Positions 23,930-37,035 of a DNA stretch of 64,000 nucleotides are shown one piece after another. The notes beneath the pieces are model-generated. The model was not told where the DNA came from, made no database searches, and saw only the letters and a list, made by a program, of their open reading frames with translations. Within the stretch, counting starts at the first letter, position 1. Each line of letters begins with the position of its first letter. Location: assembly GCF_041381155.1 (NCBI RefSeq), contig NC_091144.1:37388071-37452070 (forward strand). The letters run 5' to 3'. The stretch is from Argopecten irradians. Taxonomy: Eukaryota > Mollusca > Bivalvia > Pectinida > Pectinidae. A program made the position numbers and the translations under genes.

Positions 23930-24224
23930 CATTCTCGATCATCCAGGGGTTATTATCATTAACCTTATATACACCCCTGTACTATCACATAATAAAACTG
24001 AAGGCATAAGACGACACAGGTAATTTGATACTTTGATGTACATCAAAAGAGCCGTATAACGGTACGCTGTAGTTGACTGTGTTGCTTTGAAGTTTGGCGT
24101 CGCTCTCTCTGTAATCTTCAAAGGAAGTTTCTACAGGCCTGTCATAATCAGGTTGTTTTTACCATAAGATAGTCCAATGGTGGATATAACGTCAGTGATA
24201 GTAGAACCTGGAGTATCGAGGATG
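23930..24224. mobile_element. Family A MITE, full copy
   Basis: Left CATTCTCGATCATCCAGGGG and right CCTGGAGTATCGAGGATG. Interior carries the 16-bp palindrome TTTGATGTACATCAAA and GGCGTCGCTCTCTCTG. Both arms belong to the ACGTTATATCC sub-type. Confidence 0.8.
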
Positions 24225-26019
24225 ATATAATGCTAAAATTAGATAGCATCCCGCTTTGCACATTGCTACTTACATCTGTATTTTGTTATGTAGCCAGAAC
24301 TCAAGTAAAGTAACCTGTATCTTAAACTACTAAAACCGTTCTCATTTAACTTTAATGTAGAGGACAGTGTCTGAATAACTCATCGCGAACTCCGTTTGGG
24401 TATTTGTATAGCGTAGACACTAGGAATCTGCTAAATAATAAGGGTATAAAATCAAAATCGATATCGATACCGTGGGATTTGCCCCCAAAAAAATTATTTT
24501 CACAGTGGGTATTGAGTTTTGCTTCGTGGTTAGGTACAAACATAGCTTCACTGAATTATCCCTATAATCAATAAGATTACAATAAATTATTTCCTTCTGT
24601 GGGTATATATACCATCTAATGCAGCCGCATTAAGAGAAATAAAATAATCGATCTCAATTCTGCTTCTTTGTGTATAAAGTGCGTACTATAATGCCTATTC
24701 GAATGTTACTGGTTCTTTTTACACACCAGACATCAAATGAAACATACAGTAAACAGTTCAACGTCTCGGGATTAAAATTTAATTTCACAATTGATGAATT
24801 TCCGAGAAATTTCTTGGAAGACAATTTAGGAGAGAAGTGATTCACCACCGAGGAAAATCAATTCCGACTGGTATACTAGGTTATGTCGGAGCACCTTCGT
24901 GTAATATAGCAGGCGTCGGGAACTGATTGAAGACTTAAGATACCGGTCGCCATCCTCATTGATTTTAAGCTACAGATTCAATCTATCTTTCGATATTTCT
25001 TCGGACCATATAAATAAAACCAAATTGCATCAAAAGCAGTGACGTCATCACAAATTGTTTTCTTCAGGTAGGTTAATCACTGAGTAAGAGAAGACAACAA
25101 ACTGTTAGGAATAGACTGCTACAAACCAAAAACTTCCAGTGTTTAACTTCGTTACCGAAACCTTGTCCACATATACATAGCGTTTATCAGGCTTCCTCGG
25201 CGTATCACGTGACAACGCGAACGAATTCATGTTTCCTGGAAGCTGCGGTTAGAAGGTATCCCACGATATCCCACCATCCTAACGCCAGCCGTATGACGTC
25301 AAAGCCACATATTGAATTACAACCCTTTATCGCTGTCAGACAAGTATACTTAAGGCATCAAAAATCACTCCATCCCGACAGAGTGACACTAGGTAAACAG
25401 TGTAATTTGGTTTTATCAAGCAAGAAAGCCTCCTTGGCTTGGCACGTAGAGTTGTAATAAAACACAACGCTAAAACACATCCAAGATGCAATTTTACTTA
25501 ATTGATGAATTCATCCTAATATGTTTGCACTTTTTTTATAATACAACACTTGCTTGTCTCAGACTAAAACTTAAGATGAGCATTTTGTGGTTGTTTGTTC
25601 TATCTATGAAAAAGTAAAGTCAATGTAACTGTATTACAAACAAATTAAACATTATAGTACTATGAAATCATTTATTTTCGTTGGGCTAAATTTTAGTGGA
25701 TTATAACATTTTACAATTTCGTTGGCACTTAATTTCATGGAGAAGAAGACTGAGATTTAATCATTACTAAGTAGGTGATCTCGCGAATTGTGAAAATAGA
25801 CTTCATGCGGTAGGGTACTAATCGTCCTATGTGCGCATACCCATTTTTGTATAAATACATTAAAAAGGCCAATTTATATGGTGACGTATATTCGTTGATT
25901 TGTTCAAAAAACAAAATTCACGAAAATTAACCCACCATCAAGTTTAAAATATAGTTCATTAATGCATATTACTGACAAAATATTCCTTTTTAATGTCTTA
26001 TTCTTTATAAGATAAGATT
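24225..26019. other. Intergenic
   Basis: The 82-codon ORF at 25209-25457 is in somewhat GC-richer sequence but resembles no family I know. Otherwise nothing recognised. Confidence 0.45.
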
Positions 26020-26227
26020 ATTAACCATTTTTTCGTGGTTAATATACTTCGCGATTTCCATTTCAGAACAAGTTAGCGGTGATAAATATTCGCGGAATTC
26101 AAGCTTTCATGGAAATTCCTTCTATCATATAAATATATATAGTGCAGATATTTATTCGCGGTGAATGACTTTGACCTCAAAGTTCGTGAAAGTAAATCAC
26201 ACACGAAAAACAATTGGTTTACAATAA
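26020..26227. mobile_element. CGCG-rich MITE (family B), copy
   Basis: TTTTTTCGTGGTTAATATAC at left, AACAATTGGTTTACAATA at right, with ATTCGCGGAATTC inside. Confidence 0.6.
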
Positions 26228-26369
26228 TCAATAAAATCAATGTTAATTATCACAATTTGTAAAAATTGTAAATTTTGTTTATAATTTGTTTTCAACTTTG
26301 GAAAACACGTTTGAAAAAAGAAAGGAAAAAAACATTCCAAGGTTGTGACTTTTTCTCGGGAATATGGAA

Positions 26370-26401
26370 TGTGAGAGATTGACCGTCTCCTTTTACATTT
26401 C

Positions 26402-26432
<31 letters not shown>

Positions 26433-26530
26433 TATGACCTTTTTAACACTTTAAAATACGTGTAATTTTACTTTGATTATATTTTAATATACATGATTTC
26501 AACGAAAACATAATCATTTTTATTCTGTCT
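26370..26530. repeat. Dispersed repeat family G, copy 2, with an expanded poly-T tract
   Basis: Same phrases as the 20.2-kb copy, but the CTTTG-containing centre is replaced by about 30 T. The T tract appears to have grown after the copies separated. Confidence 0.7.
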
Positions 26531-29500
26531 TTCTGTTTTTGTAAATATACATATATATATTAAATGTTTATTTATTAAGTTCATTAATTTGAGTTTGAAA
26601 CAAATTAGATGTTGTCAAATAAGATGGGTCATTTCAAAACGTTATTTGATTTTTCTCAGTACTAGGATGAAAACCATCGACCTACAACCATTTCCGCGCA
26701 GCCACTGCATATCAGAACCTCTAACGATCGAGAGGAGGGGTTGTTAGAACAAGCGAGCTATCTTTTACTTATTCGTCCATCACGTTTATAAATGAAAATG
26801 TAAGCAGATAAAAAGTCAATACCTTAAACACATATTGTGAAAATAAAGCAATGATTGATATAGATAAGGTCTAAATATCCACGAAAATAAATCATTCCGT
26901 TCAATTAATCCGAATATGTTGACGGAAATCAGCTCCATTTGCTTCTTGTAAACAACTTAATCACGCATCAGGGGGAAACACGGCCGCGACGCCTACACAA
27001 ACATATATAGGACGATTCAACAAAGTGATTGGATACCTTACTTTGACGCAGACAGCTCGAAATGCAATCTGACATTTTTAAACATAATTGTCGTTTACTC
27101 ATTTACGCTTATTATGTGCAATGGTATATCATTTATGGTTTATGAAAAAACTCTTCCGTGAATTACATCATCCTGTTCTATGTCTTAACAACAGCTTAGA
27201 TAGTTTAAGTTTCTTTGATGCATGTATGAACTGGTGTACATTGTATTATTTGCGTCTTGTCTTTTTGTGATAGCGAAACGTTTGAATTTTTGAAGTGTTA
27301 TTCCACATAGACATCATACTTGTACCTGAATTGCAATCAGTACAAATAAGATACGTTTATATATCATTATAATATATGCACATAGAATAGTGACGAAACA
27401 ACATATTGCTACGTCATACAAAATGGTAAAAATCGACTTTTTGAAGAGGATTAGATAAATTGTGCTCGGCGTCATCTATCACGTTCTCTATAATGCTGTA
27501 GCTATAGGGCGTGTTCTAACAAAACAAAGCAGCAAGCTCTGTCGGCCATTACTGCAATACACGTGGTTATGACAGCAACTGATGACGTCACTACTCTATG
27601 TGTTCAAATTAGATTCTTAAAGGTACATGCCACAAATTTATTAATAATGTTACATCATCAAAACATGTATCACATATCAGTTAACTTTATACAAATTGCG
27701 CCATTTTTCATGGTGATGAATTTGTATAGCACCCTGAAGAATTGAAGAACATTTGTGAATGGTTGACCTACTTTGCTAAACGAATGAACATATATAGTGA
27801 TAGATAAATGTCGAGCATAATCAGACAAAATACGGTTATGTCGTTTTTGGATGCTAATGTAACGAGAGTTACATGCTAAACGCGTTGTGGGGCATTGTTT
27901 TTACAAGGCTGACGGATCAGCTATCGGTTGTTAGATTAACTAATGAGTGTAGATCTTTCCAGTCGGCAGAGAGATTAATCCTTTAAGCTAAGTGAGGTGA
28001 TCTCGTGAACTGATAAATGCATATTTAAAGACCATCAAGATTATATGATAATTCCTAAAAAAATACAATGCGGCTCCTTTGTCAATAAGTCAATAAAATA
28101 AATTATTTTGCTTTTGCTGAATGTGCAACCAGTACCTCATTCCATATAGGGCATACTGTCATGGACGTTTTTTCGGAACACAATAAAATATTTTATAATA
28201 TTTTATCTTAAAGTAAAATGAGAAGCTCAAACTTTTCAATGGTGGTAATGGTGTGAAGTAAACTAACTTTTGTAACTCACGAAAAATACCGATTCATCTG
28301 ATCCTTTTATGGTATAGAAAAATTACTATTCGTCAGCGGTGTAGCGTCTTTCAGTATAAACAGCATAGTATCAAATATTTAAAATACATAATTCTCTCTC
28401 CCCCCCCCCCCTTCCTTTTCATTCGGAGAAGGAGGAATTGATTTCCTTATTTTCCGTATTCTCTCCTTTTTTGTTATGTTATATATTATTCTTTGTTAAT
28501 TAATATTTAGATTAATACTGGTGACCCAAGCATAATATTGTGACAGTTTATTAGTTTTACAGTATTGAGATTTTCATTGAATTCCCAAAATTTGTTATTC
28601 AGAATCAGAGGTTCACGAATAAAATCATTATCATTGTCTCTTTGTTGCATAGTCTAGGATATTTAGCCATCCTCAGTGGCAGGTATTCCTAAACACAGCT
28701 ATCTGAATTACCTCTTGAATGTCCCATTCGAATGAATTCCAGTCAAACGGTTTTGATGTAGTTAATGTTTTGTTTCCATGTGCATGCGGGTGGTTAAATA
28801 GCCGAAAACTTGCAGAACAAAGAAACAAATAAATTGAGCGTTTGATGCAAAATGTACAAGAATGTAATTTAAAAACGGCATAAAATGCTAAAAAATTAAC
28901 CGCGTATAGCTCAATTTCCCCAAGTAATATTTTTATATAATCAACTTGTTACACAACAACAACAAATCCTCTAGGTATGTGTTTAAGAGTCTGTTGGACA
29001 AAAACATAGTCTGTCACGATCTCAAGCGACCACCAAGGACACTAGGGATCCTTTCGGATACAAACGGCACAAAAGCTCTTTTCTGGAACATTTAACTTAA
29101 AACCATGAAGGACTTTACTACCCCTAGGCACACAATGGACCAATTTAACCGGAAGTGGACGCCGGAATAGATTTAGAAACAGATTCCCATTTACGCATTT
29201 AGAACCTGATATGGACACACGGCACGCGATGGAAAATATCAAGTTAAAACATCTTAGTGATTTTTTCGTCCGTTTAGAACAAAAATGGTATCATTGGTTC
29301 AAGGCAGTTGACGGTCCATGAAGAAATCTGCCAAGCAAGTCACGTTTCCTTAGAAATTTAAGGATCTTACCTATAAATGGGGTATAGGTATCAACTAGTC
29401 TACGCGAGGGCAATCAATCAACAACTTCATCCAAACAGGTATATCTATATATGTAGTTCATCTCGGAGGATTTTGAATGGTGGATGAAAAAGGCTCACAA

Positions 29501-30117
29501 AAATGAAAAAAAAAAACTAGAATATTTTTCTTAAAATTTCATGATCATGAAATTAACACTTATTTAAAATCCTATATACATATATAATATTAGCTTTTTT
29601 AATGAGAATGAAAATTTAGCAAGTGCAAGGTTGAAATACCATATCTTAATTTGGTAATATCCCAAAACAGAGAGGCCCAGAATCTTAAAGACTTACTAAA
29701 AGAAGAAAAACTTAGATCATGAATTAGCATAAAAGGCAATAAATGTACAGTTTTACTGTAACATTCTTCAAATTCTTCTGAAAACAACTAGGCACTATAT
29801 AGCCTTTTTTAAGATGTTCATCGAGAGAATGGTCTAGTTATTAGCTTTGTCATCAGTTTACCTAAAGGGAAAAAATCCAGACATTTCCTCAAACATGCAA
29901 CCTTTATATCTTTACTTAATATAACGTATAAACTGTCCCGGAGTCTTTTCTTATAGAATGAAATCTGTCATAGACAAGATTGATAAATGAGGATAAAAAC
30001 AGGATCCTCTCAGGGCGAGGTCCCTAGCTAAAGGGAAGCTATTACAATACAGAAGGTTTTTTTTTCTAATTTGGGTTTTATATTAAGTATTATCATTTGT
30101 AAGGAAACATCAAGTAT
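26531..30117. other. Intergenic
   Basis: Apart from the family E copy, nothing recognised. A minus-strand ORF of 66 codons at 29042-29242 lies in a GC-richer patch (28.97-29.40 kb); it could be a decayed mobile-element relic but shows no motif. Confidence 0.45.
28086..28347. repeat. Dispersed repeat family E, copy 2
   Basis: Same order of motifs as 19.1 kb: CTCATTCCATATAGGGCATA, AATGAGAAGCTCAAACTTTT and GTCAGCGGTGTAGCGTCTTT. Confidence 0.75.
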
Positions 30118-30325
30118 ATGCCAAGGGGAAACAGTGTTCCGACATATCACCTCAATCCCTCCCCCTCTGGGTAGCGAGCTTGAATACCATGTTGGGCAGT
30201 TGTCAGGTACTGACCGCTGGTCTATGGTTTTCCCCCGGATCTCCGGCTTTCTGCCACCAAGAATTCTGGCACGTTCTTAGTGAATGTAAATAGGACGTAA
30301 AAGTAAATTAATAAAACCAAAGCCA
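30118..30325 (+). repeat. SINE-like repeat (family F)
   Basis: GTTGGGCAGTTGTCAGGTAC, GACCGCTGGTCTATGGTTTT, CCGGATCTCCGGCTTTCTGC, then a tail with GGCACGTTCTTAGTGAATG and AATAGGACGTAAAAG. I recall this phrase from other bivalve genomes. No clear tRNA head. Confidence 0.6.
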
Positions 30326-30377
30326 AGTAGATGCAAATAGCTGTTTGAAGATAAAAGATAAGATTTTTAAATAACTC

Positions 30378-30600
30378 ATCTATTCGCGGGTGTAAAATTT
30401 GACGGTTTTCTGTTTTGGCATTATTCACGTAGGTTTATTTCGCAAATTGTCCAAGTAGCCTTTTTGAAAGTGTCATTTAGACGACAGGCTATGAATTGTA
30501 AAACCATGATTTTCAAAAATTTTCCGAGGTATTAAACTTCCAAAATTTGATAGATCCGCAAATTTCGCGAAATTAACACCCTTGCGAATATTAGCACCTA
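30378..30600. mobile_element. CGCG-type repeat, worn copy
   Basis: CTATTCGCGGGTGTAAAATT, TTATTTCGCAAAT and AATTTCGCGAAATTAAC occur in the same order as in the 31.3-kb copy. Confidence 0.45.
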
Positions 30601-30659
30601 TACAATATGCCATGCACCCTATCTGTCGAATCGCAAATCAATTCACTGATATAAAGAAC

Positions 30660-30960
30660 AGCATTGTGTGAATATGCTTGGTTATAAAACAAATGAAAGA
30701 TACCATACTGCGTCGCCATTATATGAATTAATGATCTGTCTGTACATTATGGTGAAAGGTCTTCTCCCGTAAAACAGTTGAGGGTGTGAGGTTAGCAAGT
30801 GCGCGCCATTACATTGACCTGGTTAAATGACAAGAAAACGTGATGATGACCGAGTCCTGAGAAATGTACACGATAACTGATAAATATTCTTCTAATGAGG
30901 TCGGTCAATGCCTTCAATTTACATAACAGTTAAATATTACATTATCCGTTGTCTAGAAAA
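30660..30960. repeat. Local segmental duplication, copy 1
   Basis: AAACAAATGAAAGATACCAT, ATTAATGATCTGTCTGTACA, AAAACGTGATGATGACCGAG and CAGTTAAATATTACATTATC recur in the same order at 32.2-32.5 kb, with many substitutions. Confidence 0.65.
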
Positions 30961-31324
30961 AGGAACACACGTCTTTTTTGTCCGTTTCAAGAAGTAGCTA
31001 AGACTGGTAAAATGTATAATCGACGATATTTTCTAATTACAATTACACAAAAGTATGTTTTATGACATGCTATTTACTTTTATCCTTACCTTGCATGATC
31101 ATGCATATCTTGATAACTTTCGATATATAGTCAACACTGCACTCAAATGTCATTGGTGCATGTTGTATTTCAAAGCCGAGAAAAAGTGTCGTTCGGGCTG
31201 AATTGATGTCTTTCAAAAACAAAACTTTGATTTTCTCAGACAAATAGGCATAAAGGCAGTGGTATAAAGATTTTTTTATTTTAATAATAATAATAACATT
31301 ATCGTTTTGATGTATAGTTGTTAA

Positions 31325-31510
31325 TTTTTGCGGGTGTAAAATTTCACGATTTATTGCTTGGAACATTTCGCGGGGGCTTATTTTCGTGAATTATATTGAT
31401 AACCTTTGAAATCGTTATTTTACGTGACATCTGATATCTGATATGTAAAACCATGATTACGATAAATTTTGCGATATATTAATTTTCGCGAATTTGGATT
31501 CAGGAGAAAA
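31325..31510. mobile_element. CGCG-type repeat, worn copy
   Basis: TTTGCGGGTGTAAAATTTCA, TTCGCGGGGGCTTATTTTCG and AATTTTCGCGAATTTGG. Same sub-type as 30.4 kb. Confidence 0.45.
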
Positions 31511-31519
31511 TAACTGACT

Positions 31520-31737
31520 AACCACAGGCCTATCAACCCTTCCTTTGAAGATTACAGAGAGAGAGCTAAGCCCAGCTTCAAAGCAACACAGTCAGCCACA
31601 GTTACTGTTGCTCAATTCCTTTAATGTACTAAAGTATCAAATGACTTGTGTTTCCTGAACTGCCTCCAGTTTTCCTATGAGATAGTCCAGGGATGGATAT
31701 AACGTCAGTGATAGTAACCCCTGAAGTATAAAGGATA
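31520..31737. mobile_element. Family A MITE, left-truncated copy
   Basis: Interior CAGGCCTATCAACC and AGAGAGAGCTAAGCCC through the right arm GGATATAACGTCAGTGATAG. The outer terminus is worn (AAGGATA). Confidence 0.7.
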
Positions 31738-32219
31738 CGGATAGTCCAGCGAAATACAAATGCCATAAGTCAATCATACACGAATAAAGTTCGATACCTT
31801 CTTTCATGATGCTAGCTGTAACATGGATTGTTATGTTTAAACGCGAATTTTTCGTTACCATAAAATACAAAGAATATCCCTAGGACCTTGACTTTATTAA
31901 TTATCTAATATTTCGAGAGGACCTTCTCGGCAGCAGATAAATAGTCCATCAAAGGACACTAGTACCGCGCCTCTCCAAATGTTTACTTCAACGCCAGTCG
32001 CGATGAGGTTCCTGTACTTCGGTATATTAACCCCTCCCTTCATGCCACCAACGGGGATGTCATGTCCCTTATCATGGACTATGCACTGCACTGTGTTTAA
32101 AGTGTAACAATGAGGTCATCCAACTAGAGCTCATTTAATGTATAATGATATTTATTTTGTATAAAGGAGCATGTGAATGGTAACTTTTATCTGCATCCTA
32201 TGCAGTGTTTTATTTGTAT

Positions 32220-32520
32220 TGACACATATGAGTTCATCTGCACTTTGTTAACAAATGAAAGATCCCATAGTGCGTCATCATTATATAAATTAATTATCTG
32301 TCTGTATGCAATGACAAAAGGTTTCATCTCCATGGTTCCAACAGATGAGGAAGTGGGGTTACCCCGTACATATTATTATATTAACCTCATTCGCTCCTTA
32401 TTAACTGTCAGGAAAACGTGATGACAACAGAGGCACAGCTCTGAGATAATAATTGTTATTTAAGTAAGTTCGGTTGGCGACTGAACTATACATATCAGTT
32501 AAATAACACATTTTCAAAAC
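32220..32520. repeat. Local segmental duplication, copy 2
   Basis: AACAAATGAAAGATCCCATA, ATTAATTATCTGTCTGTATG, AAAACGTGATGACAACAGAG and CAGTTAAATAACACATTTTC. 1.55 kb from copy 1. Confidence 0.65.
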
Positions 32521-34617
32521 TTAAGTGTCCTGAAACCGGTATATTTCGATTTCTTATTTTTTTTCTAAAATTTGATTCAAGAATCTCATGACCAATGGTC
32601 ATGTTTGCGTATTACCATTTACAGACCTATGAACAACATCCAGAAAATTCGTTTCAAGGGCTTATAAAAGCGCTGAAAAAGATAACCACTAAAATATGTA
32701 TAGACCAGATTTCACATTTCTGTAAATTTTGGATCATTTTTTACCAATGCTTGTAAAAGTCCTTGCTGCAATCTGTATGTATATAAAAAAGACGACAATT
32801 TTTCCTAGCCTTACACTACCACCTCATAAGGTGAGGCTATTTCGTACGTGATCAATAATATATAACATTGGTTACCCAATATATCACACCGACAGTTCTG
32901 TTGCTACCAGACCTTAAGTCTCTCGAACATAGTTCAACGTCCATTTGTATACTATATGTGGCTTCTTTTTCTTTTTCTTTTTTTTTTTTTTTTTTTTTTT
33001 TTTTTATTGTTCATTCATGTGGAAGTTAAATTATTACTAAAGCCATTTTATGATCAATATTGCCTACAGTACATTGTTTTTACTGTGGCAAAACAATGCG
33101 CAAAAGAATATGTGAAAATATCGACTGGAAAAGTAGGCATAATGTTTAGGCTAAAATGTGTCATGATTACCGCATGGCGCACACATTTCATCATATAATT
33201 TGCTGATTTTATTTTATAATTACAAATAAGTATCGCATAAGTACTACCCTAAAATAAATGAAATCGTAACACATTACTGACCGAAAAGGGTGAAACTGCT
33301 GTTTCGAAGCACGCTGCTTTTTTACACCACTTTTTTAATGAATTATATAGCGAGTCTTTCAACAAGTTCACAGCGAATATTTTTTTAGTTTATAATACTG
33401 GGCATATTCAAATAACGAGAACTTTCATGACTATTGTGTGCTTTTAGTACTGATTTGACTGTTGTAGGTGTTTTAAGGATATTGATCACTGATCCAAGTC
33501 AAATTAAAGTTGAAATTATCATTAAAATATTAAATATTAAATATTCACATTATATAACTCATAAATGACCAAACACACTAACGAGAATTTTAGCAGGAAA
33601 AAAATCAAAACTTTGTACCAAATTGGAACGTATACCAAATGGGGTAGGTTAACGTTAGGCATGGATAGTACAAACGGTATTATATTTCGCATATTTTGTA
33701 AAGAATGAATAAAATCATGAAGATTAAACGTTGTTTGAAAGTGTGTAAACACAAATAAAAAGAAAGTATTAAGCAAACATTTGTGACTCACTATTTAAGC
33801 ACTATATGTTATGGTGGAAAGATATCATTACACATTGTATGGCGGTAAGTTTTCCTGAAAGAAAACAAGAAAAAATGTCACCACTGTATAGAATTAAAGT
33901 TATGGGATAAACAAGGTCCCCAACGCATGACTGTTGTTTGTCATGGTTAACTAAACTTTCATTTATTAGTTAATTTTCATTTTTTTAAAGATACTTACTT
34001 AAGCCCTTTTTCTTCCTAGGGGTAAAAAATTTAAAGATACTTACTTAAGCCCTTTTTCTTCCTAGGGGTAATAAAAATCCATCAATGTTGATGAATATCT
34101 TGTAGTGGATGTGGATTGTAGAGCGTGCATAAGCTGTACAGAAGTTCAATTTTCAGTATTTTATATATATATCTATTTTTTGGTGTCTTTTTTTAAATTT
34201 GAAAATTAACAACTCGAGTTTGATCAACATGATAAACAACAGTCTCTTGTTGGGAAAGATCTATGCATATATTGAAGTCTAAATCGCTACGATAAATCGA
34301 CGTAAAAAGGTATTAGATATAAACCAATGACAATAAGTCAACACAAAAATCAGTTGGTAAACAGTATCCATTTTAGGTAGGTATTCCTTTCAGACTTATG
34401 TGTATGTGTATTGATGAATCTGACATTTTATTTTCAATGCATCCGAACATTCAGACACCTATTTGCATTTATATTGTCGCGGATTGATTTTCAACTGCCT
34501 GGACTGCCTGGACTATATGTCAAGGGTAACATGTGTTCAGTTGTCACACGTAGTTAAAAATATCAAATCCAAATCTGCCATTGCCTGCCAGTCAGTCTTT
34601 ATTTGAAACTTTGTTTC
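32521..34617. other. Intergenic
   Basis: A poly-T tract and the 46-bp duplication are the only structures found. Confidence 0.45.
33984..34072. repeat. Tandem duplication, 46 bp x 2
   Basis: TTTAAAGATACTTACTTAAG followed by CCCTTTTTCTTCCTAGGGGT, twice without change in the core. It ends in a CCTAGG palindrome. Confidence 0.9.
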
Positions 34618-34930
34618 TTTGTTTGTTTGATTAATTAACGTCCTATTAACAGCCAAGGTCATGTAAGGACGGCCTCCCGTGTATGCGGTGTGCAGCGTGT
34701 GTGAAGTGCGAGGTGCGTGTTTTGGAAGACTGTGGTATGTTCGTGTTGTGTCTTTTTATAGTGCTATATCACTGAAGCATGCTGCTGAAGATTCCAGACA
34801 GCAGACCCCACCCGGTCACATTATACTGACAACAGGCGAACTAGTCGTCCTACTATCTGTATGCTGAGCGCTAACATCTCGACCAGGGAACAGATCCCAA
34901 AGCCAATATCTCACAGGGGCGAGTGCTCAA
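34618..34930 (-). repeat. SINE-like repeat, reverse orientation, sharing the family F tail
   Basis: Starts with AATTAACGTCCTATTAACAG then CCAAGGTCATGTAAGGACGG, the reverse complement of the family F tail. The body (CACCCGGTCACATTATACTG and TGCTGAGCGCTAACATCTCG) is unrelated to the other copies. The 62-codon ORF inside is not a gene. Confidence 0.6.
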
Positions 34931-35005
34931 TATTTGAAACTAGAATGCACTAATTGCTGGCTTATGGAAAGGCGTAAAATTGTTTTAGTTGCGTTTGATA
35001 TCATG

Positions 35006-35315
35006 CATCCTCGATACTCCAAGGGTTCCGATCAATTACGATCTCTACACTGCTGAACCATCTCATAAGAACCTGAAGGCAACAGAACAGTTATTTAGTC
35101 GTTTAATGTAATCAAAAGAGCTTTATAACGGAACACTGTAGTTCACTGTGTGGCTTTGAAGTTGGGCGTCGCTCTCTCTGTAGTCTTCAAAGGAAATCTT
35201 TGCAGGCCTGTGATTGGTTCAGATGTTTTACGCTGAGCTGCCTTCAGTTTTACTATGAGATAGTTCAGGGGTGAAGAGATCGTAAGTGATCGGAACCCCT
35301 GGAGTGTCGAGGATG
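35006..35315. mobile_element. Family A MITE, full copy
   Basis: Left CATCCTCGATACTCCAAGGG, right GGAGTGTCGAGGATG. Both arms are the GATCTCTACAC / GATCGTAAGTGATCGG sub-type. No target duplication is visible. Confidence 0.8.
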
Positions 35316-35759
35316 AATACCCTACAGCTGGTAATTTCCGTTTGGTGATATTTTCACGATTTCTCGGGACATGATTGTCATCGCAAGTTTTAATACGCAA
35401 AATACAAACTAATAGGTAAAGCTTAGATATAAAAATTTTATTCGCGAAAATTAAAAGATTGGATCTACGAAAATAACCGGCTTGATCTACACGGTATATA
35501 AATGTGAGAGGCTATCTCGGTTTGATAATTATCTTCGATCAACTTTCCATAAACTTTCCTTTGACACTTTCTCAATTTCACTCGTACAGAAGATATTTTA
35601 TTCTCTTTTACCATTATTTTTCATGACAGATTGAATATAACTGATACTGAGACTAGTCTTCTAAAGCCGCTAAATGTTAAACTTCATATAAACAAGGTAA
35701 GTTTAAAAACACAAAATGAATAAATATGAAATACTATGAAACATCTACATTTAAGGATT

Positions 35760-36106
35760 AACTTGAATATATTTTTGATGTTATGGAGATATAACACAAA
35801 AATCTGAGTGTACTCTAAATAACCGCGAAGCGGTTTATGATGAGAGTACACTCAGATTTTTGTGTTATATCTCCATAACATAAAAAATCTGTTCAAATAA
35901 TCCTTATAATTCAAATCACTAAAGATAATCTCTTCAATATTCAAAATTCATTTTGGGACTCTTTTGTCTATTAAATCATTACGCCGTCATCTCAGCCAAT
36001 CAGAAGCGACGTTACAAACAGCGACGCCATTTTTTCCTTAAGGGCTGATAAAGTAAAGTTTAAAGCCAATGAAAATGCTCGTAACAATCAATATTGAATT
36101 ATAACT
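35760..36106. repeat. Dispersed repeat family D, copy 3 with intact 104-bp palindrome
   Basis: Begins with inverted arms at 35778-35816 and 35843-35881 (39 bp each, perfect), then AATTCATTTTGGGACTCTTT, GCCAATCAGAAGCGACG, CGACGCCATTTTTTCC and AATGAAAATGCTCG. Confidence 0.8.
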
Positions 36107-36774
36107 ACATATATATATTATATATTGATAATATTTGTAATATAGGGCATCATTTCTAAAAAAGTGGTGCTAATTTCTGTTAAAGGCTACTTGGTTTCCA
36201 GTGGTTGAATCGTTTACCGATATAACAGAGAGCATTATCAATTAACTTGAAAGCAAAAATCTGTATATATATTGTTTTTCTTTTCTCAACATTTAGGTTT
36301 TTTACTTGTATTGCCGGTTTTAAAATAGGAGTGAAAATATCTGAAAAAGTTCTGATAAATCTCACATAGGGAATAGAATCCAAAGCCTTATTTACACGTT
36401 CAAACGTTCATGTAGGCATGAATGTTGAAAGTGAAACGGTATCGAGGGAGAAATTGGGAAGAATAAAGACTTCCGATCGTAGATCCTGACGACTAAACTA
36501 TAGAGACAACCAGTATAACAACTACGCCCTACCTACAGAAACGTTTCATTGTTCAGCATTAAACTGTGTTTATTTCCCCCTTCTGTGTCTTTAGGTTACA
36601 ACCGTAAAACATGCAATTCAACAGGCGTAGGTAGAATGAAATCTAACGATTAACTTGAATAGATAAATGTCATGGAAATACCCTAAAATCTCGATCTTTC
36701 AGTCAAATGTATCTTGAAAAGAAGCTTGTTTTGAAAATAGGCTGCACTTGAAATTAAATCTTGGCTTCCTTCCT

Positions 36775-37035
36775 TAGGCAAAAAAATATGTCTGTTTAGG
36801 GTTACATTGACAAAAAAATAGGGTCGTGTCTGTTTACGGTTACATTGACAAAAAATAGGGTCGGTATATATTTTTTTCGTGTCTTTCGCTCAAAATAATG
36901 GCCGGAACCGGAGTCTGAGATCGAAATTGTGACTTATATTTTTTTTCGTAGAAAAGTGTGGAAGAAAATATGGTCGGGGGAAAACAAATAGGTTCGGTCG
37001 GGTAACTCTCAACAGGCATTTTTTTTTTTTTTTTG
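36775..37035. mobile_element. TGTCTGTTTAGGGTTAC repeat, copy 1
   Basis: The left end has two copies of TGTCTGTTTA(G/C)GGTTACATT with CAAAAAATAGGGTCG; the core AATGGCCGGAACCGGAGTCT is the reverse complement of the core at 60.1 kb. Ends in a poly-T tract at about 37.02 kb. Confidence 0.6.
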
